Shown here: in pieces, positions 54,048 through 62,723 of the stretch | Numbering within the stretch: the first letter of the stretch is position 1 | How the letters are laid out: the number at the start of each line of letters is the position of its first letter | Assembly (NCBI RefSeq): GCF_900109755.1 | Contig: NZ_FOAR01000006.1 | Coordinates: 62,001 to 126,000 of the forward strand | Reading direction: 5' to 3' | DNA length: 64,000 nucleotides | Origin: Pseudomonas agarici | GTDB taxonomy: Bacteria; Pseudomonadota; Gammaproteobacteria; Pseudomonadales; Pseudomonadaceae | The notes under the pieces: generated by a model | What the model was told of the DNA's origin: nothing | The model's database searches: none | Seen by the model: only the letters and a program-made list of their open reading frames with translations | Position numbers and translations under genes: made by a program

Positions 54048-55052
54048 TCAGTTGATCAGGAAGCGACGACTGCCTTCCTTGGTTTTGGTGTAGCGAACTT
54101 GTAGGTAGGGTTTCTCTTGCAATAGGCGTTGGACATCGAGTACGGCACTGTCCTTGGATTTCTTCCAGCTGATGTAACCGCTGGAAAAATCCGCTCGGGT
54201 GGCCTCGCCCATGGCCTGCAGCAGTATCTGCTTGAGCTGGGCCTCGCGCGTTTCCTTCTCGCCGATGGACTGGCGAACGGCCTTGAGTTCCAGGTAGGCC
54301 GCTGCTAAACCGGCGCGACTGCTGAAGTCGACGGTCTGGCCGTTGTCTTCTGGGTACAAGCAGCGCAAAGCTGCTTCAGCCGATGCGCTACCGTCGGCCG
54401 GTGGCGGGGTATCGGTTTCCACGTAGGTCCAGAACTTGCGCTCCAGTTCGATCAGGCGAGCGATCATTTGCTCGTCACGCTCTATGCGATGGATCTCCAG
54501 GTGCTGACCGCCCAGCAGTACCGCCACATCCGCGGCCTGCTTGCCAGTAACGGCGAGCTGGTGCATCACTTGAAGCTGCACATACTCGGGGACGCCGTCC
54601 TTCCAAAGGCGTGCCCCATTTATGCCGGCAGTTTTGCATTCGAGGATCTGTACGTCGTCTGCGCCGATCACCTCGCGGTCGATGTTGGCGAGCATCCAGG
54701 GTAATTTGGGATTCGGATGCTGCAGCACGGCGTTGATCCGTCGCACCTTGTTTTTGGTGCGCTTGCTGTAGTGCCAAGCGACGATGGGTTCCAGCACATT
54801 GCCCCAATAGGCTGGGCTCTCTTCATCATGAGGATCTATTTTCGGTAACGTGGCATCGCGACCGGTCTTTTCGAGCCATAACTCCAACTGCGATTTGTAC
54901 GGGTTGAGGCCAACCGCCGCGCCTGCGTCGGAGCTACCGATGCCTCGTTTACGTATGGCGAGCCAGTCCTCACGCGGCAGCTCTTTAGTGCTGACCAGGC
55001 GAAGGGCAGGGCGGGGCTTAGGGGTACTACTATTCAATGAGGTTGCTTTCAT
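54048..55052 (-). CDS. YqaJ-family viral recombinase (lambda exonuclease-like)
   Basis: A 334-residue nuclease. The block RKRGIGSSDAGAAVGLNPYKS near residue 34 is the family start, and DDVQILECKTAG carries the acidic and Lys residues of the nuclease core (E-x-K). It may take part in recombination of the element with phage or host DNA. I chose the ATG at 55052 (AAGGTGAA upstream). Confidence 0.8.
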   Translation of the reverse strand: MKATSLNSSTPKPRPALRLVSTKELPREDWLAIRKRGIGSSDAGAAVGLNPYKSQLELWLEKTGRDATLPKIDPHDEESPAYWGNVLEPIVAWHYSKRTKNKVRRINAVLQHPNPKLPWMLANIDREVIGADDVQILECKTAGINGARLWKDGVPEYVQLQVMHQLAVTGKQAADVAVLLGGQHLEIHRIERDEQMIARLIELERKFWTYVETDTPPPADGSASAEAALRCLYPEDNGQTVDFSSRAGLAAAYLELKAVRQSIGEKETREAQLKQILLQAMGEATRADFSSGYISWKKSKDSAVLDVQRLLQEKPYLQVRYTKTKEGSRRFLIN

Positions 55053-55125
55053 CGTGTTCACCTTGCAGGCATAAATACGTCCGACCAGCACAAGGCTGAC
55101 CGGGCGTGGCGATTGACGAGAAGGG

Positions 55126-56094
55126 TTAAGCGGCAAGACGCAGGGCTGCATCCAGGGCGCGTTGCTTGATCTGCGCACCTTGACCAAACCACGCCGAGTC
55201 CATGCGGTACTCATTGCTACGGGCGCGGCGCTCATGATCGACGTACTCCGTCACCGCATTGAGTAGGCCCCAGGCGGTGCCATGTGCCGATTCGAGCTGG
55301 CTGCCCCGACCACGGCCTTCATACAGATCTTGTACCTTGCGCAAGGCCCGCTCATTGGGTAATTGCTCCGGTAGTTGATTGCTCGGATTGACCTCGCACA
55401 GCACGTTCATGAAGTACCCCAAAGCCTCAGGCCACTTCACCTTGCGCTCAGCGAGATGGCGCATGCGGTACATAAACTCATCCCATTGCGAGACGGCAAT
55501 GCCGAGTTGCTTCTTCACTGCCTTCGAATCGAAGCGGGTATTGTGCGGCACCTTGATTGCACGAGATGAACCGTCCAGGGCTATCGTCAAGGTGTTGTTG
55601 CATACCACGCGCACGGTGGTGGGTGTTGCCGTGGTGGCCAGGGTGCCGTCGCAGGACGTGGCTAGCAGCAGGTAGCCGTTGACCTGATCGTTTCCTTTCA
55701 GGGCAGCGCCTTGTCCGGTGCGCGCCAGTGCCCAGAACTTGCGCCCGCCTTTGAGTACCCCCGCAGTCTCCAGCTCGTAACCGGAGACCTCGGTGAGGTC
55801 ACGATAGAACTCCAAAACTTCCCGAGGCTGCACGGTGTGGTAGCGCTGGGAAACCACCGACAGCGGTGCTTTGGTGTCCGAACGGTAGAGCACCTTTTGC
55901 TCGGGGAAGGAGTGGATGCTGCCGAGATGGCCGACAGCATCGGCTTTGAAGTGAACGGGGCTTTCTTGGATTGCCCAGTCCATCCCAGCTTCGCGTTGCC
56001 AAACTTCGATGGGTTGTTTCTGAGTGAGCTGATTGCCCAGGCCATGCCAGGGAGTTACGCCAGCGTAGGCCATAGTTTCGACGAAATGAGCCAT
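55126..56094 (-). CDS. DUF932 phage/plasmid-like protein
   Basis: A 322-residue protein of the DUF932 family (phage/plasmid-like, TIGR03299 type). Family-like blocks are AYAGVTPWHGLGNQL near the N-terminus, VVCNNTLTIAL and WGLLNAVTEYVDH. Function is unknown; it occurs with YqaJ genes in many elements. I chose the ATG at 56094. Confidence 0.75.
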   Translation of the reverse strand: MAHFVETMAYAGVTPWHGLGNQLTQKQPIEVWQREAGMDWAIQESPVHFKADAVGHLGSIHSFPEQKVLYRSDTKAPLSVVSQRYHTVQPREVLEFYRDLTEVSGYELETAGVLKGGRKFWALARTGQGAALKGNDQVNGYLLLATSCDGTLATTATPTTVRVVCNNTLTIALDGSSRAIKVPHNTRFDSKAVKKQLGIAVSQWDEFMYRMRHLAERKVKWPEALGYFMNVLCEVNPSNQLPEQLPNERALRKVQDLYEGRGRGSQLESAHGTAWGLLNAVTEYVDHERRARSNEYRMDSAWFGQGAQIKQRALDAALRLAA

Positions 56095-56183
56095 GGTGGT
56101 GATTCCTTTGGGTGCGCGCCGGCATAAAGGCTGCGCATCGCGCAGCACCATCCGGACGTCATAAATGAGAGTGAGGTAATGGA

Positions 56184-56513
56184 TTAAGCAGGCAGATTGA
56201 AGCGGTGGCCGCAGAGCAGGCAGAGGTTGTGGGCCAGGACGTGGCGATCAAGCGACTCACCCAGTTGGGCGCCGAGTGCGCAGCCGCCAACACCGCCGGC
56301 AAGGCCTCCGAGGATTGCCCCAGAAACCGAGCCGAGACTGATACCGACCGGTCCGGCGATAGCGCCAATCAGCGCACCAGCCTGCCCACCAGCCAGTGCC
56401 GCACCGACGCCACGAGCAACACCGCCAACGGTACCGATAGCCGCGCCGACTTTCATGGCGTGATGGAAAGAAGCGACTTTGGGGGAATGACAGCGAGGGC
56501 ACTGCAATGACAT
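56184..56513 (-). CDS. Glycine-zipper protein with split Cys pairs
   Basis: A 109-residue protein with CPRC at residues 5-8 and CLLCGHRF near the C-terminus, separated by a Gly/Ala-rich membrane segment (residues 23-75, GxxxG repeats such as GAIAGPVGISLGSVSGAILGG). The two CxxC pairs could form a zinc ribbon around a hairpin. AGGAGG lies upstream of the ATG. Function unknown. Confidence 0.55.
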   Translation of the reverse strand: MSLQCPRCHSPKVASFHHAMKVGAAIGTVGGVARGVGAALAGGQAGALIGAIAGPVGISLGSVSGAILGGLAGGVGGCALGAQLGESLDRHVLAHNLCLLCGHRFNLPA

Positions 56514-56799
56514 GGGGCTAACCTCCTTGATGATGTAGTCAGGGAGGTTATGTGTGGCCGAAAAAATAACGAATGGAGTTTTCATGCAGGGTGGACGCCC
56601 CCTACGGCCGCTACTTTTGCTACAGCGGTAGCAGCTTTAGCAGGTAGCGGAGGGCTGTTGGTTAGAAAAAATGCTGTGGTTCGTCACTCTCGAAATCTCA
56701 GCCATGTCAAGGCAATCGCTAGAAATAATATCTGTTTAGCGGTTTGGCTGTTTCTATTTCACCTACCAGATACCGTTGAGGCGTCTGAGGGAGGGCCTT

Positions 56800-57024
56800 A
56801 TGCAAATAGATAGTTTTGAGGATGAACTTCGCGTAATCCGCATTAATCGGCTTCAGGTCATGCTGGGGCTCAGTCGGTCGACTATATATGAGCGAATTAA
56901 ACCAGGTTCAAAGTGGTTTGATTCGGATTTTCCTAAGCCGTTCAAGATCGGTAGTTTCGCAGTCGGATGGGATCTGCGGGAGATAAGAGCATTTATTGAA
57001 TTGAAAAAACAGGAGGGACGTTGA
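56800..57024 (+). CDS. AlpA-family transcriptional regulator
   Basis: A 74-residue AlpA-type DNA-binding protein. The helix-turn-helix is RLQVMLGLSRSTIYERIKPG, and the F-P-K-P-F-K-I-G block follows, both typical of AlpA regulators of P4-like elements. GAGGGAGGG lies upstream of the ATG at 56800. Its stop overlaps the start of the DUF3987 gene. It may control excision or replication genes. Confidence 0.8.
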   Translation: MQIDSFEDELRVIRINRLQVMLGLSRSTIYERIKPGSKWFDSDFPKPFKIGSFAVGWDLREIRAFIELKKQEGR

Positions 57025-58490
57025 TGCATGGTGAGAGGCCGGCGCGGCAGCCGTCATGGAATAGGGCTTCACCGGCACCAAAGGATGCATCAAATAAACA
57101 TATTGCACCTGATACTGTTCCGGATTTACCGTTCGAAGTTTTTTCTGAAGCAGTTTATGAGGTGCAGAGAAACATAAAATCCCCAAGGGAACTGGCTGTT
57201 TGCTCTGCGTTGGCGATGATGTCATTAGCTTGTCAGGGTCTATATGACGTTAGGTCTCCTCTAGGTAATGTTTACCCGTTGTCGCTTGCTATCATGGCGA
57301 TCGCCGGCTCTGGGAGTGGAAAGTCACCGACGCTTCGTGCGTTGTCCGCAAGTGTATTTAAATATCAAGAAGCGATCCTTGTGGAGCGCGGTCTTGAGTT
57401 GACTAAGTATAAGTCTTTGCATGCTGTTTGGTTCGAGATTTTAAAAGCACATAAATCTAATTTAAGAAGGTGCGTGAAACGAGGTGAAGCCACGGAAGAA
57501 GTTGCTAGGCTGATCTGTGAGCATCAAGATAAAGAGCCAAGTCCACCATTGAACTTGTTGTTTCTCAATGATGATGTGACAGTCCAGGCTTTGTTTCAAG
57601 CTATGAATGGTGGTTTGTCGTCGGCAGGATGGATCTCCAGCGAAGCGTCAGGGATTCTGAAAGGAGGAGCATTTCAACATTTCGATAAAATCAATTCAGT
57701 CTGGAGTGGGGATGGTGTGCGGGTGGGGCGTGTTTCAAGTGAGTCCTATCAGGTGCTCGATGCAAGACTTGCCCTTTGCTTAATGATTCAGCCTAGTGTT
57801 TTTGAGTCATTCAACGAGATCAAGGGAGATGCTGCAAGAGGTACGGGTCTTACTTCTCGTTTTTTATTTTGCCGGCCTAAGTCCACTCAAGGTTCTAGAA
57901 TTACTGACGGATCTGAAGAGCGATGGGACGCTTGCGAGAGGTTTGGAGATAAGGCAGTTGCTCTTCTGAAAGAGTATGTTGATGGTCGTCGTTTTGGCAA
58001 GTGTACTCGAAAAGCGATTCGATTGTCGGAACGTGCTAGTGAGATCTGGAACAATACGCGCAATCAGATAGAAAAAGAAATTTCGGAAGATGGGACTTAT
58101 GGGTGGGCGCCAGATCATGCATCAAAGCTTGCTGAAAATATGATCAGATTGGCTGCTATATTTCATATATTTGAGGGTCGCGAGGGGGATGTTTCTGAGA
58201 CGACGATGCGGGCGTCAATTGAGCTTGGTTATTGGTTTTCACGTCAGTTTAATAAAGTATTCAGCCCTGATACCATGCTAGAGAACGATGCCAGTGAGCT
58301 CCACGCTTGGATTAGGTCGAATTATGATAAAAAAGGTGAGCGGCGCGTTGATAAAACCTATATTAGACGTCATTGTCCAAATAGACTTAGAGATTCAGAT
58401 AGGCTGGAGGATATATACGAAAAGCTTGCCCGTGATGGGCTGATTCGCCTTGTGCAGGAAGGTAAAAAAGGAGTTGTGATTCTTAATTGA
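57024..58490 (+). CDS. DUF3987 (YfjI-like) ATPase
   Basis: A 488-residue protein with a P-loop (AGSGSGKSPTLRAL, about residues 95-108) and a central NDDVTVQALFQ block, as in DUF3987/YfjI proteins. These are primase/helicase-like ATPases of mobile elements. The ATG at 57024 overlaps the AlpA stop (TGATG) and GGAGGG lies upstream, so the genes are coupled. It may drive replication of the excised element. GC is lower than in the chromosome. Confidence 0.75.
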   Translation: MHGERPARQPSWNRASPAPKDASNKHIAPDTVPDLPFEVFSEAVYEVQRNIKSPRELAVCSALAMMSLACQGLYDVRSPLGNVYPLSLAIMAIAGSGSGKSPTLRALSASVFKYQEAILVERGLELTKYKSLHAVWFEILKAHKSNLRRCVKRGEATEEVARLICEHQDKEPSPPLNLLFLNDDVTVQALFQAMNGGLSSAGWISSEASGILKGGAFQHFDKINSVWSGDGVRVGRVSSESYQVLDARLALCLMIQPSVFESFNEIKGDAARGTGLTSRFLFCRPKSTQGSRITDGSEERWDACERFGDKAVALLKEYVDGRRFGKCTRKAIRLSERASEIWNNTRNQIEKEISEDGTYGWAPDHASKLAENMIRLAAIFHIFEGREGDVSETTMRASIELGYWFSRQFNKVFSPDTMLENDASELHAWIRSNYDKKGERRVDKTYIRRHCPNRLRDSDRLEDIYEKLARDGLIRLVQEGKKGVVILN

Positions 58491-58505
58491 AATGGCTGAG
58501 GTTTT

Positions 58506-59210
58506 ATGCGTGCGTACAATTCAGTTGCGGAGGTTGAGGGTGCAGGGGCTTATGTTGCACTGTCAAAGTTGCGAGCGATGTTGCGGTTTTCGCTTAGAAA
58601 ATTTTGGCCAAAGGAATCGTTCCATCTTTTTAGAAAGCATGTTTCTCGATTTGTGGAAAAGCAGGGGGTTGTTTCTGAGAGGGATATTTTGAAATGTTGG
58701 CTGAGGGAGGGTGATGCTCGTGGTACGGTAGAGTTGAAAGAGAGATTTTTCTATGCGGTTCTTTATTATGAAGCGGCGGTGTCGAGGCTTACGGAGGGGC
58801 GTCCTGAAGCTTCGGCAATACTTGCTATGAGATCTGCATTAGAGATTGGTAGATTCGATGGGATGCAGAATTTTATGTCTGTAGTGAATTTGGCTTATAA
58901 TGGAAGGGTTTTGGGGGCTAAGGTTGGAAAAAAGATAAGAGAAGACATTTATGAGATGTTAGCTGAATTGTTAGTGCCTAGCCCTGCCAATCCGTGGCGT
59001 AGTTATGCTGAGGCCGCTAATACGCTTTCCAAGGCGCTTTCAGAATATGTGGACAGGAATTGGATCTCATTAGACTTTGATGTTTACGAATTTATTGTTA
59101 CGAGTATAGAGAAGAAAGGTAAGGTTCGAGATCACTATTTTCGACATGCGTTAAAGGGGCGAGATGTATCTTGTCCTAGTTGCGCTGAAGTGTTTCGTGT
59201 TGAGCCCTAA
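58506..59210 (+). CDS. Hypothetical protein, unknown
   Basis: A 234-residue protein co-directional with the DUF3987 gene (15-bp gap; GAGG upstream of the ATG). It is mainly helical and ends with a short CPSC motif (DVSCPSCAEVF). The AT-rich codon use matches its upstream neighbour. I do not recognise the family. Confidence 0.55.
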   Translation: MRAYNSVAEVEGAGAYVALSKLRAMLRFSLRKFWPKESFHLFRKHVSRFVEKQGVVSERDILKCWLREGDARGTVELKERFFYAVLYYEAAVSRLTEGRPEASAILAMRSALEIGRFDGMQNFMSVVNLAYNGRVLGAKVGKKIREDIYEMLAELLVPSPANPWRSYAEAANTLSKALSEYVDRNWISLDFDVYEFIVTSIEKKGKVRDHYFRHALKGRDVSCPSCAEVFRVEP

Positions 59211-59238
59211 CTACCTGTAATGTAAAGTTGGATTCTTG

Positions 59239-59259
59239 ATGCCGGCCCTGAGCCGGCAT
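59239..59259. terminator. Hairpin between the hypothetical gene and the integrase
   Basis: ATGCCGGC pairs with GCCGGCAT across a five-base loop, between two convergent genes. No clear T-run is present. Confidence 0.45.
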
Positions 59260-59463
59260 GAACGTATAGAAGTATTGGGTTCGCCAAGCTTTGATAGCTT
59301 TGCGCGATCTTGTCTGTCTCCCTAGAGATTTAAAGTTTTCTTATCTCATGATTTAGAGCGGCATCTGCAATGTGTCACTCGGTGGGTTTTGCCGCCTTGA
59401 GGCGCCTTGCTTTGTGCGCTGATTATATATTTCGAGGCGGCGACCTCTAGATAAACTTTATAT

Positions 59464-60669
59464 TCAGGTTGTTGGCGGAGGGGTTGTAAATATGCTCCAG
59501 TCATTCATAAGTAAGCGCCTCTTATCCAGAAAGTCCGAGCGAGAGTATGCACCTTCAGTCTGATCACGCTCGTCATGTGCTAGCGCCATTTCACAGACCT
59601 CCCGTGGGTAATGGGTGCATTCACCGGCCCAATCACGAAATGAAGACCGAAACCCATGACGAGTGATGTGCTCATAACCCATGTCATGCAGTAGGGTTCG
59701 TATAGCGTTTGCGTGCATTACCCCTGTCTTGCCTTGGCCTGGGAAGAGAAAGGGACTTCCCTCATCTCGCGGGATTCTCTTCACCAGCTCTACGACTTCC
59801 TTGGCAAGCGGAATTACGAAAGCTACTCGCATCTTCATTCGCTCGTCTGGCAGGGACCAAGTTCCAGCCTCTAGATCAAACTCATCCCAACGAGCGAACC
59901 TAACCATGTGGGCGCGTGCGCTGGTCATGATCAGCAGTTGAGCGGCCCAGGACGGGGGAGTGGAATTTGCCCTGAGCTTTATCATCAGTTCCGGCACTTC
60001 CTGCCAGCGCAATGCTTCAAAGTGCTCACGCTTCCGAGCTTTCCTCTTTTCAGAGCGGCTCAACAGATTGTCTAAGTGCCCGCGCCAGCGAGCAGGGTTC
60101 TCACCCTGTCGCAGATTGCGTGCCTTGGCCGCGTCCAGGATCTGTTCTATTTGCCCACGCACCTCGTCAGCGGTTCTAGTCTTGGTGGCCCAGATGGGTT
60201 GCAACACCTTAAGCACTTCGGGAGTGCCGATGTCTTCGGCTGACAGCTTGCCTATGTGATCAAACGCATACAGCTCTAGCTTTCGCAGCCATCCCTTACG
60301 CCATTTCTCCGACCACGCCGAGCCGTGAGCATCGCGGTATTCTGCTGCCAGAGTCTCGAACTTCATCTGCTTGGCTTCACTTGCACGCTGGGCTTCCCGT
60401 TGAGCGGCGCGCTCTATGTCCCTGGCTGATAGGGGATCAATGCCATCACTCAGTTGGCTGCGTTTAGCGCTGGCGTCTTGTCTCGCCTTCTTGAGACTCA
60501 CCTCAGGGAATGAGCCCAGCCCCATCTCTCTACGACGGCCCGCCAGTTGGAAGCGAAGCAGCCAGGATTTACGCCCAGTAGGTTTGACGACCAAGCGAAG
60601 CCCATCACCATCTTCATAGGTGCCGGGTTCGGTCAGGTTTTCGACTTGTTTCGGATTCAGCTTACCCAT
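59464..60669 (-). CDS. P4-type tyrosine integrase
   Basis: A 401-residue tyrosine recombinase that integrates and excises the element. The N-terminal DUF4102-like domain reads KQVENLTEPGTYEDGDGLRL, with GRRREMGLGSFPEVSLKKAR further on. The catalytic domain has MTSARAHMVRFARWDE (first Arg), HGFRSSFRDWAGE (H-x-x-R) and the nucleophile Tyr in GAYSRSD. I chose the ATG at 60669. The gene starts next to attR, the usual place for P4-type integrases. Confidence 0.9.
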   Translation of the reverse strand: MGKLNPKQVENLTEPGTYEDGDGLRLVVKPTGRKSWLLRFQLAGRRREMGLGSFPEVSLKKARQDASAKRSQLSDGIDPLSARDIERAAQREAQRASEAKQMKFETLAAEYRDAHGSAWSEKWRKGWLRKLELYAFDHIGKLSAEDIGTPEVLKVLQPIWATKTRTADEVRGQIEQILDAAKARNLRQGENPARWRGHLDNLLSRSEKRKARKREHFEALRWQEVPELMIKLRANSTPPSWAAQLLIMTSARAHMVRFARWDEFDLEAGTWSLPDERMKMRVAFVIPLAKEVVELVKRIPRDEGSPFLFPGQGKTGVMHANAIRTLLHDMGYEHITRHGFRSSFRDWAGECTHYPREVCEMALAHDERDQTEGAYSRSDFLDKRRLLMNDWSIFTTPPPTT

Positions 60670-60692
60670 TAGATTTCCCCTGTCGCAGTTTT

Positions 60693-60713
60693 GTCCCCCC
60701 ACCTGTCCCCCCA
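60693..60713. repeat. Paired GTCCCCCCA repeats, right end
   Basis: Two copies of GTCCCCCCA with 12-bp periodicity, matching the pair at 41814-41834. They lie between the integrase start and attR, as arm-type sites often do. Confidence 0.5.
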
Positions 60714-60814
60714 CTTCATCGTCGGATGAGATCGAATGGCTTTGAACGCCATCGGACAGGGAAATGCTTAAACCCCCCGGAATAGCTACGCTATCAGGAA
60801 GATTATCGGATGGG

Positions 60815-60852
60815 ATAGGATTATTTCGGACAATTAAAAAGCCGGCTTGTGG
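60815..60852. repeat. attR: 38-bp direct repeat
   Basis: Identical to attL at 41716-41753. On this side the repeat runs into a hairpin (AAGCCGG with CCGGCTT, 60839-60859) that looks like a chromosomal terminator. On the left side the second half of the hairpin is changed. No tRNA gene is seen at the site. Confidence 0.8.
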
Positions 60853-60927
60853 CCGGCTTCTCGGGGACGGGTTTGGCTTATTTTTGGTAAGCCTTGTCCG
60901 CCTTCAAAACATATATCCAGAATCGCG

Positions 60928-61098
60928 ATGTCTGGTGGTGGGATGCTGCGCAACAGTCTTGCACTGCATCAGGGCGCGCCGGAGCTGCTTTCACGCGACG
61001 CTGCCCGAATGTGCGGCGCAGGATACCCATATTTACGGCAGATTCCCAGCGAAAAGCGCTACGCAGAGCTGTTGTCTTTATCGATAGTGGCTCTTTGA
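60928..61098 (+). CDS. Possible small protein, unknown
   Basis: A 56-residue open frame starting at ATG 60928 and ending in LLSLSIVAL. It starts 75 bp past attR and converges with the repressor gene. There is no clear ribosome-binding site, so it may be a remnant or not a gene at all. Confidence 0.3.
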   Translation: MSGGGMLRNSLALHQGAPELLSRDAARMCGAGYPYLRQIPSEKRYAELLSLSIVAL

Positions 61099-61100
61099 GG

Positions 61101-61859
61101 TTATTTAAAGGGCACCGGTGGGCGGCGTTTGTTCAGGGTCGACCACCAGAATACCCAGCCCAGCATGTGGATGTTTTGCTGCTCGATCTGTTCTTCCGTG
61201 AAGATTTCGTCCGGGTATTCGTCGCTGTTGTGGCTGCGTAGCCGCAAGGCGCCTGCCGGCAGGCGGTAGACGTATTTCACCCGCAACATGCCGTCGTGTT
61301 CCAGCGCATAGATTTCACCGTCCACGACCTGAGTCAAGCTGCGGTCGATGGCAATGGTGGAGCCGTCCTGGATCTTCTCGGCCATGCTGTTTCCAGTCAT
61401 TGGCGCGCAGATGGCCTTGTCGGGGTCGACACCCATGGCTTGCAGGATCCGATACGGCAGACGCACCTTGCGCCCGGGCATGGCGGCGACCTGGGTCTGC
61501 TTGGCGCCGGGGTTGACGGGGGTTTCCTTGTAGAGCGGGAGTTGCACGTCGTTGCGTTCGGTGGCGGCCAGGTCTTCGCGGGCCGAGTAGGGGGCTTTTT
61601 CGTTGACTGGCAGGTGTGAGTGGTCGCCCTCTGTCTCGCCGACCGAGGCGCCGGGATGTTTTGGACCGTCACCCGCACGCAGCCAGCGGCTGTTGACACA
61701 CAAAAGCTCGGCTATCTCGTCCATACGTGCCATGGGGATGCCACGCTTGAACCAGTTATTGACGTGCTGCGGCGTCACCTGCCGGTTGGCAGCGAAGTCC
61801 GAAGCTGAAAGATGGCACTCCCGCAGGAGGGCCCTTAAGCGATCGCCTGATGTATTCAT
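61101..61859 (-). CDS. S24-family repressor (LexA/CI-like, PrtR type)
   Basis: A 252-residue regulator with an N-terminal helix-turn-helix (ASDFAANRQVTPQHVNNWFK, about residues 19-38) and a C-terminal S24 peptidase domain (PMTGNSMAEKIQDGS with the catalytic Ser, LRVKYVYR with the Lys). Such repressors self-cleave on SOS induction and release phage or pyocin genes. Palindromic AT-rich sites at 61890-61901 and 61992-62006 lie upstream and may be its operators. The start is the ATG at 61859. Confidence 0.8.
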   Translation of the reverse strand: MNTSGDRLRALLRECHLSASDFAANRQVTPQHVNNWFKRGIPMARMDEIAELLCVNSRWLRAGDGPKHPGASVGETEGDHSHLPVNEKAPYSAREDLAATERNDVQLPLYKETPVNPGAKQTQVAAMPGRKVRLPYRILQAMGVDPDKAICAPMTGNSMAEKIQDGSTIAIDRSLTQVVDGEIYALEHDGMLRVKYVYRLPAGALRLRSHNSDEYPDEIFTEEQIEQQNIHMLGWVFWWSTLNKRRPPVPFK

Positions 61860-61889
61860 GAACACGGAGTTTACTGGTGTGTCACATTT

Positions 61890-61901
61890 GTTTAAATAAA
61901 C
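61890..61901. promoter_or_regulatory. Palindrome, possible repressor operator 1
   Basis: GTTTAAATAAAC is a near-palindrome about 30 bp upstream of the S24 repressor start. Its outer bases GTTTA and TAAAC match the second site, so autoregulation is plausible. Confidence 0.45.
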
Positions 61902-61991
61902 CAGGTGTTCAAAAATAGCCAGCGAAATCACACAAGATGATGGATTGGGTTGATCATTCCTACGCCTGTATTTCTATGTGCGACTGGTGAT

Positions 61992-62006
61992 GTTTATTAA
62001 ATAAAC
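61992..62006. promoter_or_regulatory. Palindrome, possible repressor operator 2
   Basis: GTTTATTAAATAAAC is palindromic around its centre and shares arms with the site 90 bp to the left. Both lie in the repressor's upstream region. Confidence 0.45.
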
Positions 62007-62035
62007 AATTTGTTTGTTTTTGGCTGGGCAGGCAC

Positions 62036-62062
62036 AAAAAACCCCGGCGGACCGGGGTTCTT
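62036..62062 (-). terminator. Terminator after ppa
   Basis: The stem ACCCCGG pairs with CCGGGGT across a CGGA loop. On the minus strand it is followed by a T-run (from AAAAA on the plus strand), a clear Rho-independent terminator for ppa. Confidence 0.85.
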
Positions 62063-62083
62063 CATAGCGGGCACGCAGGCGAT

Positions 62084-62611
62084 TTAGCCCTTGTACGCGG
62101 CAACCGACTTGGTAATTTCGGCGCGAGCGGCTGCGGCATCACCCCAGCCTTCGATTTTCACCCACTTGCCTTTCTCGAGGTCCTTGTAGTTCTCGAAGAA
62201 GTGTTTGATCTGCTCCAGCAGCAGGGGTGGCAGATCGGTGTATTCCTTCACGTCGACGTACAGTTGGGACAGCTTGTCGTGCGGGACCGCGATGACCTTG
62301 GCGTCGCCGCCGCCGTCGTCGGTCATATGCAGGATGCCAACCGGACGCGCACGGATCACCGAACCTGGAGTGACCGGGTAAGGGGTCACAACCAGTACGT
62401 CGAGAGGGTCACCGTCGTCGGCCAAGGTGTTGGGGATGAAACCGTAGTTGGCCGGGTAGAACATCGGGGTGGCCATGAAACGGTCAACGAACAGGCAATC
62501 GCTGTCTTTGTCGATTTCGTATTTGATCGGCGCGTGGTTGGCCGGAATTTCGATCGCGACGTAGATGTCGTTCGGCAGGTCTTTGCCAGCCGGAATCTTG
62601 CTGTAGCTCAT
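62084..62611 (-). CDS. ppa: Inorganic pyrophosphatase
   Basis: A 175-residue family I inorganic pyrophosphatase that hydrolyses PPi to two phosphates in the cytoplasm and pulls biosynthetic reactions forward. The signature [10 protein letters not shown] is present near residue 66, with NYGFIPNTL just before and KVIAVPHDK further on. The length matches the usual 175. I chose the ATG at 62611 (MSYSKIPAG), the standard start. It is a core gene. Confidence 0.95.
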   Translation of the reverse strand: MSYSKIPAGKDLPNDIYVAIEIPANHAPIKYEIDKDSDCLFVDRFMATPMFYPANYGFIPNTLADDGDPLDVLVVTPYPVTPGSVIRARPVGILHMTDDGGGDAKVIAVPHDKLSQLYVDVKEYTDLPPLLLEQIKHFFENYKDLEKGKWVKIEGWGDAAAARAEITKSVAAYKG

Positions 62612-62723
62612 GGGCGATGCCCCCGTTAGTTGACCCAAAAACACTGGTCGGATTGACCAAAAAGTGGCGGCGATTATAGGCACATTCCAGGGTGGATGCC
62701 ACGTGTCGCAGGACGCGCGGGCT

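Larger units (their letters stand above)
41716..60852. mobile_element. 19-kb integrative element with P4-type integrase
   Basis: The segment is bounded by 38-bp direct repeats and has an integrase gene next to the right one. Cargo runs in this order: OLD nuclease and helicase, Vsr, cytosine methyltransferase, restriction enzyme, Gp2-like protein, small hypotheticals, RDF-like, YqaJ, DUF932, AlpA, DUF3987, integrase. There are no capsid, tail or conjugation genes, so it is probably a satellite-like or defence-island element that needs help to move. It appears complete. Confidence 0.75.

Noticed and set aside
60815..60900. A tRNA or tmRNA gene as the integration target
   Set aside because: The sequence at attR folds as a terminator-like hairpin and does not show a cloverleaf or a CCA-type 3' end.
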